NCBI GenBank assembly: GCA_021792795.1
Contig: JAJYUB010000002.1
Coordinates: 62,001-126,000 of the forward strand
DNA length: 64,000 nucleotides
Direction: 5' to 3'
Source of the DNA: Acidobacteriota bacterium
Lineage (GTDB): Bacteria > Acidobacteriota > Terriglobia > Terriglobales > Acidobacteriaceae
The translations under genes and the position numbers were made by a program. Of the stretch, positions 18,042-28,243 are shown piece after piece. How positions within the stretch are numbered: the first letter of the stretch is position 1; every line of letters begins with the position of its first letter. The notes under the pieces were generated by a model that was given only the letters and a program-made list of their open reading frames with translations, was not told the DNA's origin and searched no databases.

Positions 18042-18337
18042 CTGCAGTGAGTGTAGCGCCAGGGTCGCATGTGGAGAACGCGAAACAATTCTGCGCTTTT
18101 GCGCCGAAATCGCGCCCCGGCGGGCGCAATCGGCGATATCGATCGCCCATTTCAGGGGGGCGGCCCATGTCAGTCCCTACGCATGTCAACGAGCACGGGA
18201 AGCCATGCCGCAACCGTATTCCGCCAGAATTTAGGTTGAAACAGGATCCGTCTGCAGCGGACGCCGGCAAGACCGACAAAAGCCGCATCCCTCAGCAGGA
18301 GTGCGGCCCTTGAATTCTTCTGGAACCGATCGAAGTC
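18042..18337. other. Intergenic region between rplS and rnhB
   Basis: About 300 bases holding the rplS terminator (18278-18307) and presumably the rnhB promoter. A short plus-strand open frame (18047-18313) has no recognisable features and is antisense to this untranslated region, so it is not called. Confidence 0.5.
18278..18307 (-). terminator. Rho-independent terminator of rplS
   Basis: On the minus strand GCCGCA pairs with TGCGGC across a 14-base loop that can pair further (TCC with GGG/A), followed directly by TTTTG. It lies about 30 bases after the rplS stop codon. Confidence 0.7.
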
Positions 18338-18700
18338 TTACTTCGCGTGAATGGAATCCGCTTCGCGCAGGCGCGCAGCCTTGCCGCGCAGGGCCCGCAG
18401 ATAGAACAGCTTGGAACGCCGCACGCGCGCCGAGCGCACTTTTTCCACCTTCTCGACCACCTTGCAATGCAAGGGGAAAATACGCTCGACGCCCTGGCCG
18501 AAGCTCATCTTGCGGACAGTGAAACTGCCTTCCGCGCCGTTCTTGCGCGCAATCACGATGCCTTCAAAGGCCTGCACGCGCTCTTTGTCGCCTTCTTTGA
18601 TCTTTACCTGGACGCGGACCGTATCGCCCGGACCAAAATTCGGAAGATCGGTGCGCTGAAGCTTGGCGGCAAGACGCTGCATCACGGGATGAATCGACAT
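18338..18700 (-). CDS. rplS: Ribosomal protein bL19
   Basis: A 120-residue large-subunit protein at the 30S-50S interface. The sequence has [50 protein letters not shown] and [18 protein letters not shown], which is bL19 throughout and of normal length. In most bacteria rplS directly follows trmD; here a sensor kinase gene lies between them. A terminator follows. Confidence 0.98.
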   Translation of the reverse strand: MSIHPVMQRLAAKLQRTDLPNFGPGDTVRVQVKIKEGDKERVQAFEGIVIARKNGAEGSFTVRKMSFGQGVERIFPLHCKVVEKVEKVRSARVRRSKLFYLRALRGKAARLREADSIHAK

Positions 18701-18794
18701 AAAATAGTTCCTGCTCTAAATAGAAAATTGGGTTATAGCGCAAAACACCAGTGTACATGGAATCGGCGATTTCGTCTTGTGTTGAAGGCGCAAT

Positions 18795-21338
18795 TCACTC
18801 GACCAGGGCTGCGTCCGCGTCTCGAACCGGCGGTCCGGAATACGGAAGAATCACCGTAAATGTTGTCCCGCTTTTTCCCGGCTGCATTCGGCTGCGAACA
18901 TGCACGCTGCCTCGATGCTTCTCCACGATGCCGGCCGACACCCACAGTCCCAGGCCAGTCCCGATCTCGCCCTTGGTGGTGAAAAATGGCTCATAGATGT
19001 GCCGCCGGGTCTCCGCGGACATGCCATGACCCGTGTCGGAAATCGTGAGTCTCACACCTGGTTCACGGTGCCGCCAGTCTGTTACAGGGCGCACACGCAG
19101 CCTCAGTGTTCCTCCGTTTGGCATCGCATCGGCCGCATTGCCCACAACATTTGCCAGTACCTGGCGAATCTCTCCCGCGTAGCAGACCAGGGGTGGACAG
19201 TCCTCTGCCTCCAGGATCACGTGAATCTTGTTTCTCGAAAGCTTTCCCCGATACAGCGTCAGGACTGAATCCAGTAATTCCGCCACATCGGTGGTCACCG
19301 CCGAAGATTGCTGCTTATGAAAGCGCAACGCCTGGTTGGCGATCTGAGAGGCCCGCCCAAGTTCCTCCTCTGCCGACGCCAGATATCCCAGCGTCTCCGG
19401 GTTCACGGCGGTCTGCCGCGCCAGGAAAATCAGGTTCATCACTGCTTCCAGCGGATTGTTGATCTCATGGGCGATGGAAGCGGCCAGCCGACCAACCACG
19501 GCCAGCTTTTCCGCCTGCCGCAGGCCTGTCTCCGACTTGCGTTGCGCTTCTATATCGGTATTCGTGCCAAACCAGCGGACGATTGTCCCGGCTTGATTGC
19601 GCACCGGCAACGCACGGGACAAAAACAATCGGAAATCGCCGTCCGCTCCGCGCAGCGGAAACTCCATGTCGAACGGCTCTCCAGTTTCAATCGAATGCAC
19701 ATATCGGGACATCACCTTTGGCAGCAGTTCCGGCTCATGTACAGATTGCCAGCCCCAGCCCTCCATCTGCTCCAGAGCTGTGCCGGTGTACTCATACCAG
19801 CGGCGGTTGTACCAGAAGATGCTTCCATCGGGGTTGGCCATCCACGCCAATTGTGGAATCGAGTCCGCCAGCACGCGGAATTGCTGCTCGCGCGTTTCGA
19901 TTTCCTGGCGGGCACGCACCTGGCCGGTGATCTCGAAAGTATGAATCAGGATTCCATCTGTGCGCCCATCCGCGCTGCGATGCGGCTGATAAACAAAGTT
20001 GAAATAGGCTTCCTCTTCCGTGCCGGATGGACCACGCCGCAGCCGCGCCATGACCTCGTTTCCAATAAAAGGAACTCCCGTGCGGTAGACCTCGTCCATC
20101 CATCCAAAAAACGGTTGCATTTCCAGCTCTGGGATGGCTTCGCGAATTGGTTTTCCGACGATTTCCGCCTCCGAGGATCGGCCAATCAGTTCGACATATT
20201 GCCGATTTGCCAGTGTAATTTGGTGCTGCGGGCCCATCGTCACCAGGATGCCCGCCGGAGCATTCAAGAAAAGCTCGCGAATCTGGCTTCGCTCCGATTC
20301 CGCCGCTGCCCGCAACTCTCGTTCCCGAGCGACGGCTTCCGCCTCCCAGAGTGTGCTGGCCATCTGGTCCGCGACCTGCGCGAAGAACGCGCGGTAGTGT
20401 TCATCCAGGCGCTTGCGAACGCTGACGCCGGCCAGCAGAAATCCAATGGGTCCGGTCGCATTGGCTGACACGATCGGTACGGCAATGGCTTCCGCGGGCG
20501 CCTGTCCCCACGGCGCTTGCGGCAGCGGGTCGAGCTTCACTGTGCTCAAGTCCAGCAAGCGGCTCGCCCCATCCGCGACCGTCCGCAACGTTTGCCAGCT
20601 TTCCGATCGAAGATCGATTCCTCTCGGATAATTCGGCGGGCCTGTGTGCGCCGCCAAATTGGCATCCGTCCGGTTCGCTTCAAACAGATAAACGGCAGCG
20701 ATAGGAAGATCGTAACGGTTCCCGGAAAGTACCTTGGCGGCGGCGATGCATGCCTCGGCGACATTCCTGGTTTGAGTCCCGGAAACTGCGGCCAGATCGC
20801 GCAAGGTGCGCAGACGCCGCTCGCCAATTACCCGGTCTGTCGTCTCTGCCACCGGAGTGAAGACCCCGCCGACATGGCCCGATTCATCCCGTATCGGGCT
20901 ATAGGAGAAACTGAAGTAGCATTCTTCCCGGTACCCATCGCGCTCCAGCAACAGCAGCAGGTCTTCCGATACGGTCGCTTCCCCACGCTCCATCACTTGG
21001 CGCAACATCGGGCCGATGACATCCCATATCTCCGGCCAGACTTCGCGGCCGGGACTTCCCAGCGCCCATGGATGCTTGCTCCCGATCAGCAGGCGATAGG
21101 CATCGTTGTAGATCTTGACCAACTCCGGCCCCCACCAGATCAGCATGGGAAAACGGGAGTTCAAGCAGGTGCTGACAGAAGTCTTCAGGCTCTGCGGCCA
21201 TTGCGCGATTGGGCCCAGCGCAGTCTTCGACCAGTCCAGGGCTCGCACACGCGCACCCAACTCACCGCCGCCGGCGAGAAAGTCGTGCTCCACCGGCGTC
21301 TGTTCTGCCGGGGTCTTGCCAAAAATGTCATTTCCCAT
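18795..21338 (-). CDS. PAS/GAF sensor histidine kinase
   Basis: An 847-residue soluble-type kinase without clear transmembrane helices. It has a PAS-like domain at about 40-150 ([20 protein letters not shown]), a GAF-like domain at about 185-345, PAS/PAC domains at about 360-480 and 490-615, HisKA with [16 protein letters not shown] near residue 624 (phospho-accepting His), and a HATPase with [15 protein letters not shown] and GTGLGLW ending near 835. No receiver domain or response-regulator gene is nearby, so the partner is unknown. The stimulus is probably cytoplasmic (light, redox or ligand); this is inference. The start overlaps the trmD stop by 11 bases, implying translational coupling to trmD. 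Confidence 0.9.
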   Translation of the reverse strand: MGNDIFGKTPAEQTPVEHDFLAGGGELGARVRALDWSKTALGPIAQWPQSLKTSVSTCLNSRFPMLIWWGPELVKIYNDAYRLLIGSKHPWALGSPGREVWPEIWDVIGPMLRQVMERGEATVSEDLLLLLERDGYREECYFSFSYSPIRDESGHVGGVFTPVAETTDRVIGERRLRTLRDLAAVSGTQTRNVAEACIAAAKVLSGNRYDLPIAAVYLFEANRTDANLAAHTGPPNYPRGIDLRSESWQTLRTVADGASRLLDLSTVKLDPLPQAPWGQAPAEAIAVPIVSANATGPIGFLLAGVSVRKRLDEHYRAFFAQVADQMASTLWEAEAVARERELRAAAESERSQIRELFLNAPAGILVTMGPQHQITLANRQYVELIGRSSEAEIVGKPIREAIPELEMQPFFGWMDEVYRTGVPFIGNEVMARLRRGPSGTEEEAYFNFVYQPHRSADGRTDGILIHTFEITGQVRARQEIETREQQFRVLADSIPQLAWMANPDGSIFWYNRRWYEYTGTALEQMEGWGWQSVHEPELLPKVMSRYVHSIETGEPFDMEFPLRGADGDFRLFLSRALPVRNQAGTIVRWFGTNTDIEAQRKSETGLRQAEKLAVVGRLAASIAHEINNPLEAVMNLIFLARQTAVNPETLGYLASAEEELGRASQIANQALRFHKQQSSAVTTDVAELLDSVLTLYRGKLSRNKIHVILEAEDCPPLVCYAGEIRQVLANVVGNAADAMPNGGTLRLRVRPVTDWRHREPGVRLTISDTGHGMSAETRRHIYEPFFTTKGEIGTGLGLWVSAGIVEKHRGSVHVRSRMQPGKSGTTFTVILPYSGPPVRDADAALVE

Positions 21339-22182
21339 GACGCATCTCTTCCAACACAGCGCGGTCTTCCTCCGTCAAGGAAGCGTCAGCCAATAAGTCC
21401 GGGCGATTCTGTAGCGTCTTCGCCAGAGCTTGCCGGCGTCGCCAGCGGCGAATGTCTTCATGGTTGCCGGAACTCAGCACGGCTGGGACCTCGGCTCCGC
21501 GAAACTGCGGCGGTCGCGTGTAGTGCGGGTAATCGAGCAGCCCTCCGGAATCGCAGGTCGATTGTGGCGACGGCCTGTCGACCGCAATTTCTCCCGCGGG
21601 CGTAATGGAAAGATCAGCCGACGCGGCGGCCTCGGCGGCGAAGCTTTCATAGCGCGAGGAATCCTCGTTCCCCAGCACGCCCGGCAACAATCGACTGACC
21701 GCATCGACAATCACCGCAGCGGCCAGCTCCCCGCCGGAGATCACATAATCGCCGATCGAAAGCTCCGTGTCAGCCAGCAGGTCGTTGACCCGTTCGTCCA
21801 CCCCCTCGTAGCGTCCGCACAAGAAGACGATGCGATCCACCCTGGCCAACACCCGCGCAGTCGCCTGAGTAAAGGGCTTTCCCTGCGCGGACAACAGCAC
21901 CACCCGCTCCCGAGTCGTGTCACGCGCGCTCTTTGCTGTGCCCCCCAGCGACTCGACAGCGCGAAACATCGGCTCCGGCTTCAGCACCATCCCCTCGCCG
22001 CCGCCAAATGGCCGGTCGTCGACCGTCTTGTGCCGGTCTGTCGTAAAGTCGCGCAAATTATGAATACTGACGCGGACCCTCCCCTCATCGATGGCGCGAC
22101 CCAGCACTCCGAAACCGAATGGCCCCTCAAAGAACTGCGGAAACACTGTAACGATGTCGAATTGGATCGTCTTCGCCGTCAT
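21328..22182 (-). CDS. trmD: tRNA (guanine-N1-)-methyltransferase TrmD
   Basis: A 284-residue enzyme making m1G37 in tRNA, which prevents frameshifting. The start at 22182 gives [20 protein letters not shown], the usual TrmD start; the frame is open further upstream but that part overlaps the thioredoxin-fold gene and is not TrmD-like. The trefoil-knot segments [13 protein letters not shown] and [14 protein letters not shown] are present, then [10 protein letters not shown]. About 35 residues of Ala/Ser-rich sequence (residues ~170-205) are inserted between the knot and that segment, explaining the extra length. It lies 25 bases after the upstream gene and overlaps the kinase gene. Confidence 0.96.
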   Translation of the reverse strand: MTAKTIQFDIVTVFPQFFEGPFGFGVLGRAIDEGRVRVSIHNLRDFTTDRHKTVDDRPFGGGEGMVLKPEPMFRAVESLGGTAKSARDTTRERVVLLSAQGKPFTQATARVLARVDRIVFLCGRYEGVDERVNDLLADTELSIGDYVISGGELAAAVIVDAVSRLLPGVLGNEDSSRYESFAAEAAASADLSITPAGEIAVDRPSPQSTCDSGGLLDYPHYTRPPQFRGAEVPAVLSSGNHEDIRRWRRRQALAKTLQNRPDLLADASLTEEDRAVLEEMRHGK

Positions 22183-22207
22183 CTTCCTCGTCTGCGCATT
22201 GCGTGCG

Positions 22208-22771
22208 CTAGTTGCCGTTCTTCCACTTGATTCCGCACCCGACGCTGGGCCGCTGTTCCGCCGCAACCGGCTTGCCCGCCAAGACGCTCTCCATCGCCGC
22301 GCGCAGATCGCGGCCATCGACCGCGGTTCCATTTCCCGGACGGCTGCCATCGAGTTGCCCCCGATAGGACAGTCCCTTCTCCGCATCGAACAAGAAAAAG
22401 TCCGGCGTGCAGGCCGCCTGAAAGGCCCGCGCAACCTGCTGCGTCTCGTCGTACAGATAAGGAAACGGGAGGCCTTGTTCGATGGCCTGGGCCCGCAGCC
22501 CCGCCGGTGCGTCGTCGGGATAGGTATCCGCATCGTTGCTGCCGATCGCGACCATGCCGAGGCCGCGACCTGCGTAGTCGCGTCCCAGCCGCGCCAGTTC
22601 ATGGTTGACGTGTTGCACGAACGGGCAGTGCGCGCACAGAAACATCACCAGCAATCCGCGCGTTCCCGCAACCTGGTCGCGCGTCACCGTCTTGCCGGAA
22701 ATCACGTCCGGCAGCGAGAAATCCGGCGCTCTTGTTCCCAACGCGAGCATGGTAGAAGCCGTACGAGCCAT
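22208..22771 (-). CDS. Thioredoxin-fold AhpC/TSA-like protein
   Basis: A 187-residue peroxiredoxin-like redox protein. It opens [13 protein letters not shown], and a C-x-x-C motif lies in [16 protein letters not shown], followed by [28 protein letters not shown] and [10 protein letters not shown], the pattern of the TlpA/AhpC group found as single-domain cytoplasmic proteins. The start at 22771 has GAAGGAG at the right distance; an ATG seven codons upstream overlaps that site. It probably reduces disulfides or peroxides; the substrate is unknown. It is the first gene of a likely operon with trmD and the sensor kinase. Confidence 0.88.
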   Translation of the reverse strand: MARTASTMLALGTRAPDFSLPDVISGKTVTRDQVAGTRGLLVMFLCAHCPFVQHVNHELARLGRDYAGRGLGMVAIGSNDADTYPDDAPAGLRAQAIEQGLPFPYLYDETQQVARAFQAACTPDFFLFDAEKGLSYRGQLDGSRPGNGTAVDGRDLRAAMESVLAGKPVAAEQRPSVGCGIKWKNGN

Positions 22772-23041
22772 CCCATTCTCCTTCAACTGCATAGATAAGA
22801 TGCGGCCTTTTTCCTGGGGCCGATCTTTTTATCCTACCCCGGAACTTTGCGCGGAATGTCCCCAGGAATCGCGGGCCCGTGGAACTGGATTTCAACCGTC
22901 AATTGCTGCAATACAAACGAAATACAGACGCGACGCCGAATCATTGTAGATCGACCCAAGGCCGCGTGGTTCTCAGTAAATCGTACCCAACATCTATACT
23001 GGCAATGAATCCAGCGACCTTGCTTCAAAAGGGAAAATTGC

Positions 23042-24709
23042 GTGTACGAATCGGAATTTGAACAAAGCGTCTTCGATCTTCGCCGGGAAAAGCTGCGGCA
23101 GATCGAGGCCCTGGGCCATCCTGCGTATCCCAACAGCTTCGCGCCGGAAAATCTTAAGGTTCTTACCCTGGCGGCCATTCGCGGCGAATACGATGCTTTC
23201 ACCGGAGAAGCGCTGGAAAAAGATCGCGTCAACGTCGCCGCGGCTGGACGCATCATGGCCATCCGCGCGCAAGGCAAGGCCGGGTTCGCCGTGCTGCAAC
23301 AAAATGGCGAGCGCCTGCAGATTTACGCGCGCATGGATGCTGTTGGCGAGAACGCATTCCAGCTCTACAAGCTGCTCGACATGGGCGACCACATTGGCGT
23401 CAGCGGCTATCTGTTCCGCACCCGCACCGGCGAGCTGACCATCCACGTGGACACGCTGACTTTTCTTTCAAAGGCCATGCTGCCGTTGCCGGAAAAATAC
23501 CATGGCCTGGCGGATGTCGAACTGCGCTATCGCCAGCGCTACGTCGATCTATTTATGAACGCCGATGTGCGCGAGGTCTTCGTCAAGCGCGCGGCCATCC
23601 TCCGCGCCATGCGCAAATTTTTCGATGCGCGCGGATTTCTTGAAGTGGAAACGCCGATGATGCAGCCGATCGCCGGCGGAGCGGCAGCGAAGCCCTTCAC
23701 GACGCATCACAATGCGCTCGACATCGACCTGTACCTTCGCATCGCGCCGGAACTGTATTTGAAGCGACTGGTGGTCGGCGGGATGGACCGCGTGTATGAG
23801 ATCAACCGCAATTTTCGCAATGAGGGCATCTCGACGCAGCACAATCCCGAGTTCACCATGCTGGAGTTCTACCAGGCCTACGCGAATTACAAAGACCTGA
23901 TGGACCTGACGGAAGAACTGATCCAGTTCGTCGCCATGGAGGTGAACGGCACTACCAAGACCACCTTCAATGATGTCGAGATCGACCTGAGCCAGTGGCA
24001 GCGCTTCACCATGCGCGAAGCAATCATCAAGTTCTGGCCGACAGAAGCGGAACCAAGGCCGATGCTCACGGATTTCGAGTCGGTTGAGTCGCTCCTGGGG
24101 TGGATCGACCGGACTTTGGAAGGAAATCTGGAGGTTAGGGCGGGGTTCGTTCCGAAAATACTTGGGGAGCCTCTGATTCATTTGAAATCTTCGAGCTCGT
24201 ACAGTCCCCTATACGTTGCCCTGAACTTCGCGCGAAATTCCCTCGAACTCGAACAAGCACCGTTGGGCAAAGCCATCGCAGAAGTTTTCGAAGCCGTCGC
24301 AGAACCCCAGCTCATCCAGCCCACGATCATCTACGACTTCCCGCTTGCAGTTTCTCCACTATCGAAGCAGAAACCGGACGAGCCGGACTGGGTCGAACGC
24401 TTTGAGTTCTACATTGGCGGCTTCGAGCTAGGCAATGCCTTCAGCGAATTGAATGACCCTGTCGAGCAGCGCAATCGATTCCTGCAACAACTCGGCGAGC
24501 GTGAACGTGGCGACGCGGAAGCCCACGCCATGGACGAAGATTATGTCCGCGCCCTCAGCTTCGGTCTGCCTCCCACCGGCGGCGAAGGCATCGGCATCGA
24601 CCGGCTGACCATGGTGCTGACCGGCTCGCGCTCCATCCGCGACGTCATTCTGTTCCCGCTGATGCGGCCTCAGGCCAAGCAGTCCGATGCCGACGCGATT
24701 TCCGAGTAA
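23042..24709 (+). CDS. lysS: Lysyl-tRNA synthetase, class II
   Basis: A 555-residue enzyme charging tRNA-Lys. The GTG start gives [20 protein letters not shown]. The OB-fold anticodon domain ([19 protein letters not shown]) is followed by motif 1 ([15 protein letters not shown]), motif 2 ([20 protein letters not shown]) and motif 3 ([21 protein letters not shown]), so it is complete. Between residues ~334 and 406 it appears ~30 residues longer than usual, with the segment around [20 protein letters not shown]. It is divergent from the redox-trmD operon. Confidence 0.96.
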   Translation: MYESEFEQSVFDLRREKLRQIEALGHPAYPNSFAPENLKVLTLAAIRGEYDAFTGEALEKDRVNVAAAGRIMAIRAQGKAGFAVLQQNGERLQIYARMDAVGENAFQLYKLLDMGDHIGVSGYLFRTRTGELTIHVDTLTFLSKAMLPLPEKYHGLADVELRYRQRYVDLFMNADVREVFVKRAAILRAMRKFFDARGFLEVETPMMQPIAGGAAAKPFTTHHNALDIDLYLRIAPELYLKRLVVGGMDRVYEINRNFRNEGISTQHNPEFTMLEFYQAYANYKDLMDLTEELIQFVAMEVNGTTKTTFNDVEIDLSQWQRFTMREAIIKFWPTEAEPRPMLTDFESVESLLGWIDRTLEGNLEVRAGFVPKILGEPLIHLKSSSSYSPLYVALNFARNSLELEQAPLGKAIAEVFEAVAEPQLIQPTIIYDFPLAVSPLSKQKPDEPDWVERFEFYIGGFELGNAFSELNDPVEQRNRFLQQLGERERGDAEAHAMDEDYVRALSFGLPPTGGEGIGIDRLTMVLTGSRSIRDVILFPLMRPQAKQSDADAISE

Positions 24710-24766
24710 CTGCAAACCTGCATGCACCATAGCCTGCCCTGAGCGAGCCGCGGGCGAGTCGAACGG

Positions 24767-24788
24767 GTCTCGCTTTGAGACATGGGTT
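24767..24788. repeat. Second copy of the GTCTC-GAGAC hairpin motif
   Basis: GTCTC pairs with GAGAC over a short loop, followed by ATGGGTT. The unit matches 4106-4128 except for one substitution and one missing base. It lies after lysS and may help end its transcription. Confidence 0.4.
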
Positions 24789-24897
24789 TGCCTGGCCTCA
24801 GAAGACGTACAATCGTAGATGCACCGTGAGCCGATTTCAGCCATGGATGCAGACAAGCCCGGCGTACAACGCCACACCAGGTAAAGCAGGTACCCGT

Positions 24898-26364
24898 ATG
24901 GGATTTGACTTGGATTCGAGCCAGCGCCGGCAACTCGGCTATCGGCTCATCGACCGCATCGACGAATATTTTTCCAGCCTGAAGGACCGGCCTGTTCAGC
25001 GGGCGGCCGAGCAGCGCAGTTTCCTTCCCATCCATGAGGATTTGCCCGAAATCGGCGAGGATGCCGCCGCTGTCCTCGACGACATTTGCTCGCAGATGGT
25101 CGATCGGGGATTTCATGTTCCCAGCGCCAACTACTTTGGCCTGATGAATCCCACGCCAACCTACATGGCCGTGCTGGCCGAGGCTCTGGTGGCCGCGCTG
25201 AACCCGCAACTGGCGACCCTGGCGCGCTCGCAACTGGCCTCCAAGATTGAGCATGAGACGGTGCGCTGGATCGCAGAGCGTGTCGGGTGGACGGGCGACA
25301 CCTATGGCGGCACCTTTACGACGGGCGGCAATGAAGCCAACCTGAGCGCGCTCGCCATTGCCCTGACCCATCGCTATCCCCAGGTCGCCGACAACGGCTT
25401 GGTTGGATTGGGCAAGCAGCCCATCGTGTATGCCTCGGCGGAATCGCATCACTCCCTTGAGAAATCGCTGGGCATGCTCGGCCTGGGACGCAAAGCGCTG
25501 CGGCGCATTCCCGTAAATAAGGCCGCCGAAATAGATTTACGCGCGCTTGAAACCGCTATCGCAACGGACCGTCTCGCGGGCCTGGGACCGCTGGCCATCG
25601 TCGGCACGGCTGGAACGACAAGTTCCGGCGCCATCGATCCCCTGCCCGCATTGGCGGAGATTTCTCGTCAACAGAATCTCTGGTTCCACGTCGATGGCGC
25701 GTACGGCGCGGCGGTCGTTTTTTCCAATCAGCATCGCGGACTGGTTGCAGGCATCGAACTGGCGGACTCCATCACGATGGACCCCCATAAATGGCTGGCC
25801 ATGCCCTTTGCCGCCGGCGTGTTCCTGACACGCCATCCCGAACTGCTGGAGCCGACTTTCAGCCTGGAAACCAGCTACCTTCCCCGCGCAATGGGCAACC
25901 CCATGCCCGACAATTTTAGAATTTCCGCGCAATGGTCGCGCCGCATGAACTCATTGAAATTCTGGCTCACCCTGCGCGTCCACGGCCGCCAGGCGTATGA
26001 AGAGCTGATCGATTCCCAGCTTCGCCTGGCGGCATATATGGAATCGCGCGTCCTCGATACCGGGGCGTTCGAGCTGGCCACTCCGCGCCGCCTGACCATT
26101 TTGAATTTTCGCGCCAGGGCCGCAAGGGAACTGTCCCTGTCCGAAGAAGACATCGCGCGCCTGCATCATGAGATCGCTGCCGAAATTACGCAGGACGGAC
26201 AGCAGTGGATCTCCACCACACGCGTTCGCGGCCGCAGTGTGCTGCGCATGATGGTGATCAGCTACCTGACCGAGCGGCGCCACATCGACACGCTTGCGGC
26301 CAGGCTGCAACGGGCTGCAAAGACGGTGTTGGAACGCTCCTTTGGCGCTGCGCACGCTCTCTAG
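24898..26364 (+). CDS. PLP-dependent group II decarboxylase (aromatic amino acid/glutamate-like)
   Basis: An enzyme of 488 residues from the preferred ATG at 24898; in-frame ATGs at 24775 and 24844 would add sequence with no family likeness. The fold-type I motifs are GGTFTTGGNEANLSAL, SAESHHSLEKS (His stacking on the cofactor), VGTAGTTSSGAIDPL, WFHVDGAYGAAVV and SITMDPHKWLAMPF with the Schiff-base Lys. The order is that of the pyridoxal-dependent decarboxylase family covering aromatic-L-amino-acid, tyrosine and glutamate decarboxylases. Which amino acid is used cannot be told. It stands between lysS and a small secreted protein gene. Confidence 0.88.
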   Translation: MGFDLDSSQRRQLGYRLIDRIDEYFSSLKDRPVQRAAEQRSFLPIHEDLPEIGEDAAAVLDDICSQMVDRGFHVPSANYFGLMNPTPTYMAVLAEALVAALNPQLATLARSQLASKIEHETVRWIAERVGWTGDTYGGTFTTGGNEANLSALAIALTHRYPQVADNGLVGLGKQPIVYASAESHHSLEKSLGMLGLGRKALRRIPVNKAAEIDLRALETAIATDRLAGLGPLAIVGTAGTTSSGAIDPLPALAEISRQQNLWFHVDGAYGAAVVFSNQHRGLVAGIELADSITMDPHKWLAMPFAAGVFLTRHPELLEPTFSLETSYLPRAMGNPMPDNFRISAQWSRRMNSLKFWLTLRVHGRQAYEELIDSQLRLAAYMESRVLDTGAFELATPRRLTILNFRARAARELSLSEEDIARLHHEIAAEITQDGQQWISTTRVRGRSVLRMMVISYLTERRHIDTLAARLQRAAKTVLERSFGAAHAL

Positions 26365-26471
26365 AGTTGGCGCACCGCCAAAGCTTCGCGCATTTCCGCT
26401 GGAAAACGTCTCTCAATCGGCTCATAATGGATGCAACTCAAATTGCTTCTGCTACACCGAAAGACGTCCCC

Positions 26472-26966
26472 ATGCGTACGCCGATCTTGCTGAGTGTGCC
26501 CATCGCTTTTCTGCTGTTCTCCTCTGCCGCGCTGGCAAAACCTGCCTGCATTCCCGCCGACCAGGCCCTGCGGCATCTCCACAAAAATGTCTGCGTGGAG
26601 GCCCATGTCTACCGCGTGGTGGACGGAGGCGATGAAATCGAATTTCTCGACGTATGCAGTCCTGAAACCTCCGACGCCGATTGCCATTTCTTCATCGTCA
26701 GTTCCACTGAGGACAAGAAAGCCGTCGGCGATCTCGAAAGCCTCGTGGGTCGAACCATCCAGATTCGCGGCAAGATTCGGCCCATCCAGGGTCGCGCCGA
26801 CATGGTGTTCAGCACGAAAGATCAGTTGCATGGAGGCAAGCCAAAATTCCACCCCAACCCGCAGTTAGTCGCTGCATTTTCGGCGGAAAATGGCGGGCAG
26901 GGATTCAGCGCAAGCAACGGCGTCGGCGGCCAGCACGGCGTCCATTTCCATCATCGCGGCAATTAG
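26472..26966 (+). CDS. Small secreted protein, uncharacterised (possible OB-fold)
   Basis: A protein of 164 residues from the ATG at 26472, which begins a clear signal peptide (MRTPILLSVPIAFLLFSSAA, cut near ALAKP); an ATG at 26427 would add 15 residues. The mature part has three cysteines (PACIP, KNVCVEAHVYRV, LDVCSP) plus one in DADCHF, which could form disulfides, and strands (VCVEAHVYRVVDG, RTIQIRGKIRPIQGRADMVF) that resemble a small OB-fold. The tail is Gly/His-rich (HGVHFHHRGN) and may bind metal. Family and function are not recognised. Confidence 0.75.
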   Translation: MRTPILLSVPIAFLLFSSAALAKPACIPADQALRHLHKNVCVEAHVYRVVDGGDEIEFLDVCSPETSDADCHFFIVSSTEDKKAVGDLESLVGRTIQIRGKIRPIQGRADMVFSTKDQLHGGKPKFHPNPQLVAAFSAENGGQGFSASNGVGGQHGVHFHHRGN

Positions 26967-26973
26967 AGCGCCT

Positions 26974-28194
26974 TCACCACAACGGCCCCGCCTGGCGGCG
27001 CAGTTCCTTCAGCGGATACAGCGTTCCCCGCCATAACACTCCGCCGCGCCATAGAACCAGAATCATCGAACGCAGCAGCGTTCCGACAAACAGCAATGTC
27101 GCAATCGGAAACAGCGCCAGATATGCAGGCGAAATATCCGTCAGCCGCCAATAGCGAAGATTTAGCAGGACCAGCGCGACCAGCGTGACGGTCCCGGCCC
27201 ATTGCGCCGGCCCAGGAAAAAGCAGCGCAAGAAACGGCGTCAGACACAGGACGAGCATGCCTGCGCAAGCGGCCAGCAGCAACCAAGTACGAAAGCGAAA
27301 TGTGGAATAAAGATTTTTTGTGAGGTTGTTCAAAATCCCCCACGCGCTCTCCGCCCAGCGAATGCGCACCAGATCTTTGCCAAACGCAACCCGCTGCGCA
27401 TACCCTTCCCGCTTGGCTCGAAACCCAAGACGCATGTCTTCCAGCACCTCCATGCGCAGCTCTGTGTACCCTCCCAGGGCCTCATATACAGGGCGGCGAA
27501 TCAGGTTGAACGCGCCCACGCCAATGTAATCCTTCTGGGCCTTGGGGTCGGCAATCTTCCACGGACGACCGGCCAACGCAGAGACGCTTTGAAAAAAACC
27601 GATCAACATTTTTTCGGCAACGCCGCGCAAAATCAGCGTTGGGTACAGCACCAGGTGGTCGCCTTGGCTGCGCGTTGCGTACTCGATCGCGAGCCGAATC
27701 GCGCGCGGATCGAAGATGACATCGGCATCGGTAAACAGCAGCCAGTCCGAGGTCGCTCCGGTTGCGGCAAGCGCCATGGCGTGCGGTTTGCCGAGCCATC
27801 CCTCCGGCAGATCCTTCACGTGGAGTATGCGCAAGCGACCGTGCGCCTCGGGCAAAACTGCAAGCTCATCCATCAGCGTGCCAGTCGCATCGGTGGAGCG
27901 ATCATCGACGGCAACGATCTGCAGGCTGGGATAATCGCAGGCCAGCAGGCTGCATAAAGAATGCGCGATGGCGGCGGCTTCGTCTTTGGCTGGAACAATG
28001 ACCGTAACAGACGGCCACGGGGTCGCGTTGTTCGACGCATTTGTCGGCGCACAGGTTTGCTGCAAGAGATTCGGAACTCGCGGCAGCATCCATAAGGCCG
28101 GAACAACACGCCAAAGCCAGGCCGCCGCAATCAGCCACGCGAAACCAGCAACAAGAAATCGCCCATGAAGAAACAGCAATGTCAGCGAAGGCAT
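26974..28194 (-). CDS. Membrane glycosyltransferase family 2 (HpnB-like)
   Basis: A 406-residue enzyme with one N-terminal helix, a cytoplasmic GT-A domain and about three C-terminal helices. Motifs are SVTVIVPAKDEAAAI, VDDRSTDATG, LPEGWLGKPHAMA, the metal-binding LLFTDADVIFDP near residue 155 and VLEDMRLGFRAKREG. The overall plan resembles the hopene-associated glycosyltransferase HpnB and carotenoid glycosyltransferases, but the middle third differs, so HpnB is not asserted. It may glycosylate a lipid, possibly a hopanoid or carotenoid given the cluster 10 kb away; this is inference. It follows the MFS gene on the same strand after about 50 bases. Confidence 0.8.
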   Translation of the reverse strand: MPSLTLLFLHGRFLVAGFAWLIAAAWLWRVVPALWMLPRVPNLLQQTCAPTNASNNATPWPSVTVIVPAKDEAAAIAHSLCSLLACDYPSLQIVAVDDRSTDATGTLMDELAVLPEAHGRLRILHVKDLPEGWLGKPHAMALAATGATSDWLLFTDADVIFDPRAIRLAIEYATRSQGDHLVLYPTLILRGVAEKMLIGFFQSVSALAGRPWKIADPKAQKDYIGVGAFNLIRRPVYEALGGYTELRMEVLEDMRLGFRAKREGYAQRVAFGKDLVRIRWAESAWGILNNLTKNLYSTFRFRTWLLLAACAGMLVLCLTPFLALLFPGPAQWAGTVTLVALVLLNLRYWRLTDISPAYLALFPIATLLFVGTLLRSMILVLWRGGVLWRGTLYPLKELRRQAGPLW

Positions 28195-28243
28195 GTTCCT
28201 CTAGTATGCCGATTCTCTGCCGGAAGCGCACACTGAAAGAAAT

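Noticed and set aside
18047-18313. 88-codon plus-strand frame between rnhB and rplS
   Set aside because: No motif or credible start signal, and it covers the rplS terminator.
22183-22602. N-terminal extension of trmD
   Set aside because: The frame is open upstream but lies inside the thioredoxin-fold gene and is Arg/Ser-rich without TrmD likeness; the start at 22182 fits the family.
26974-28194. Naming the membrane glycosyltransferase HpnB
   Set aside because: The layout is similar, but the middle region differs from what I recall of HpnB, and it lies outside the hopanoid operon, so only HpnB-like is stated.
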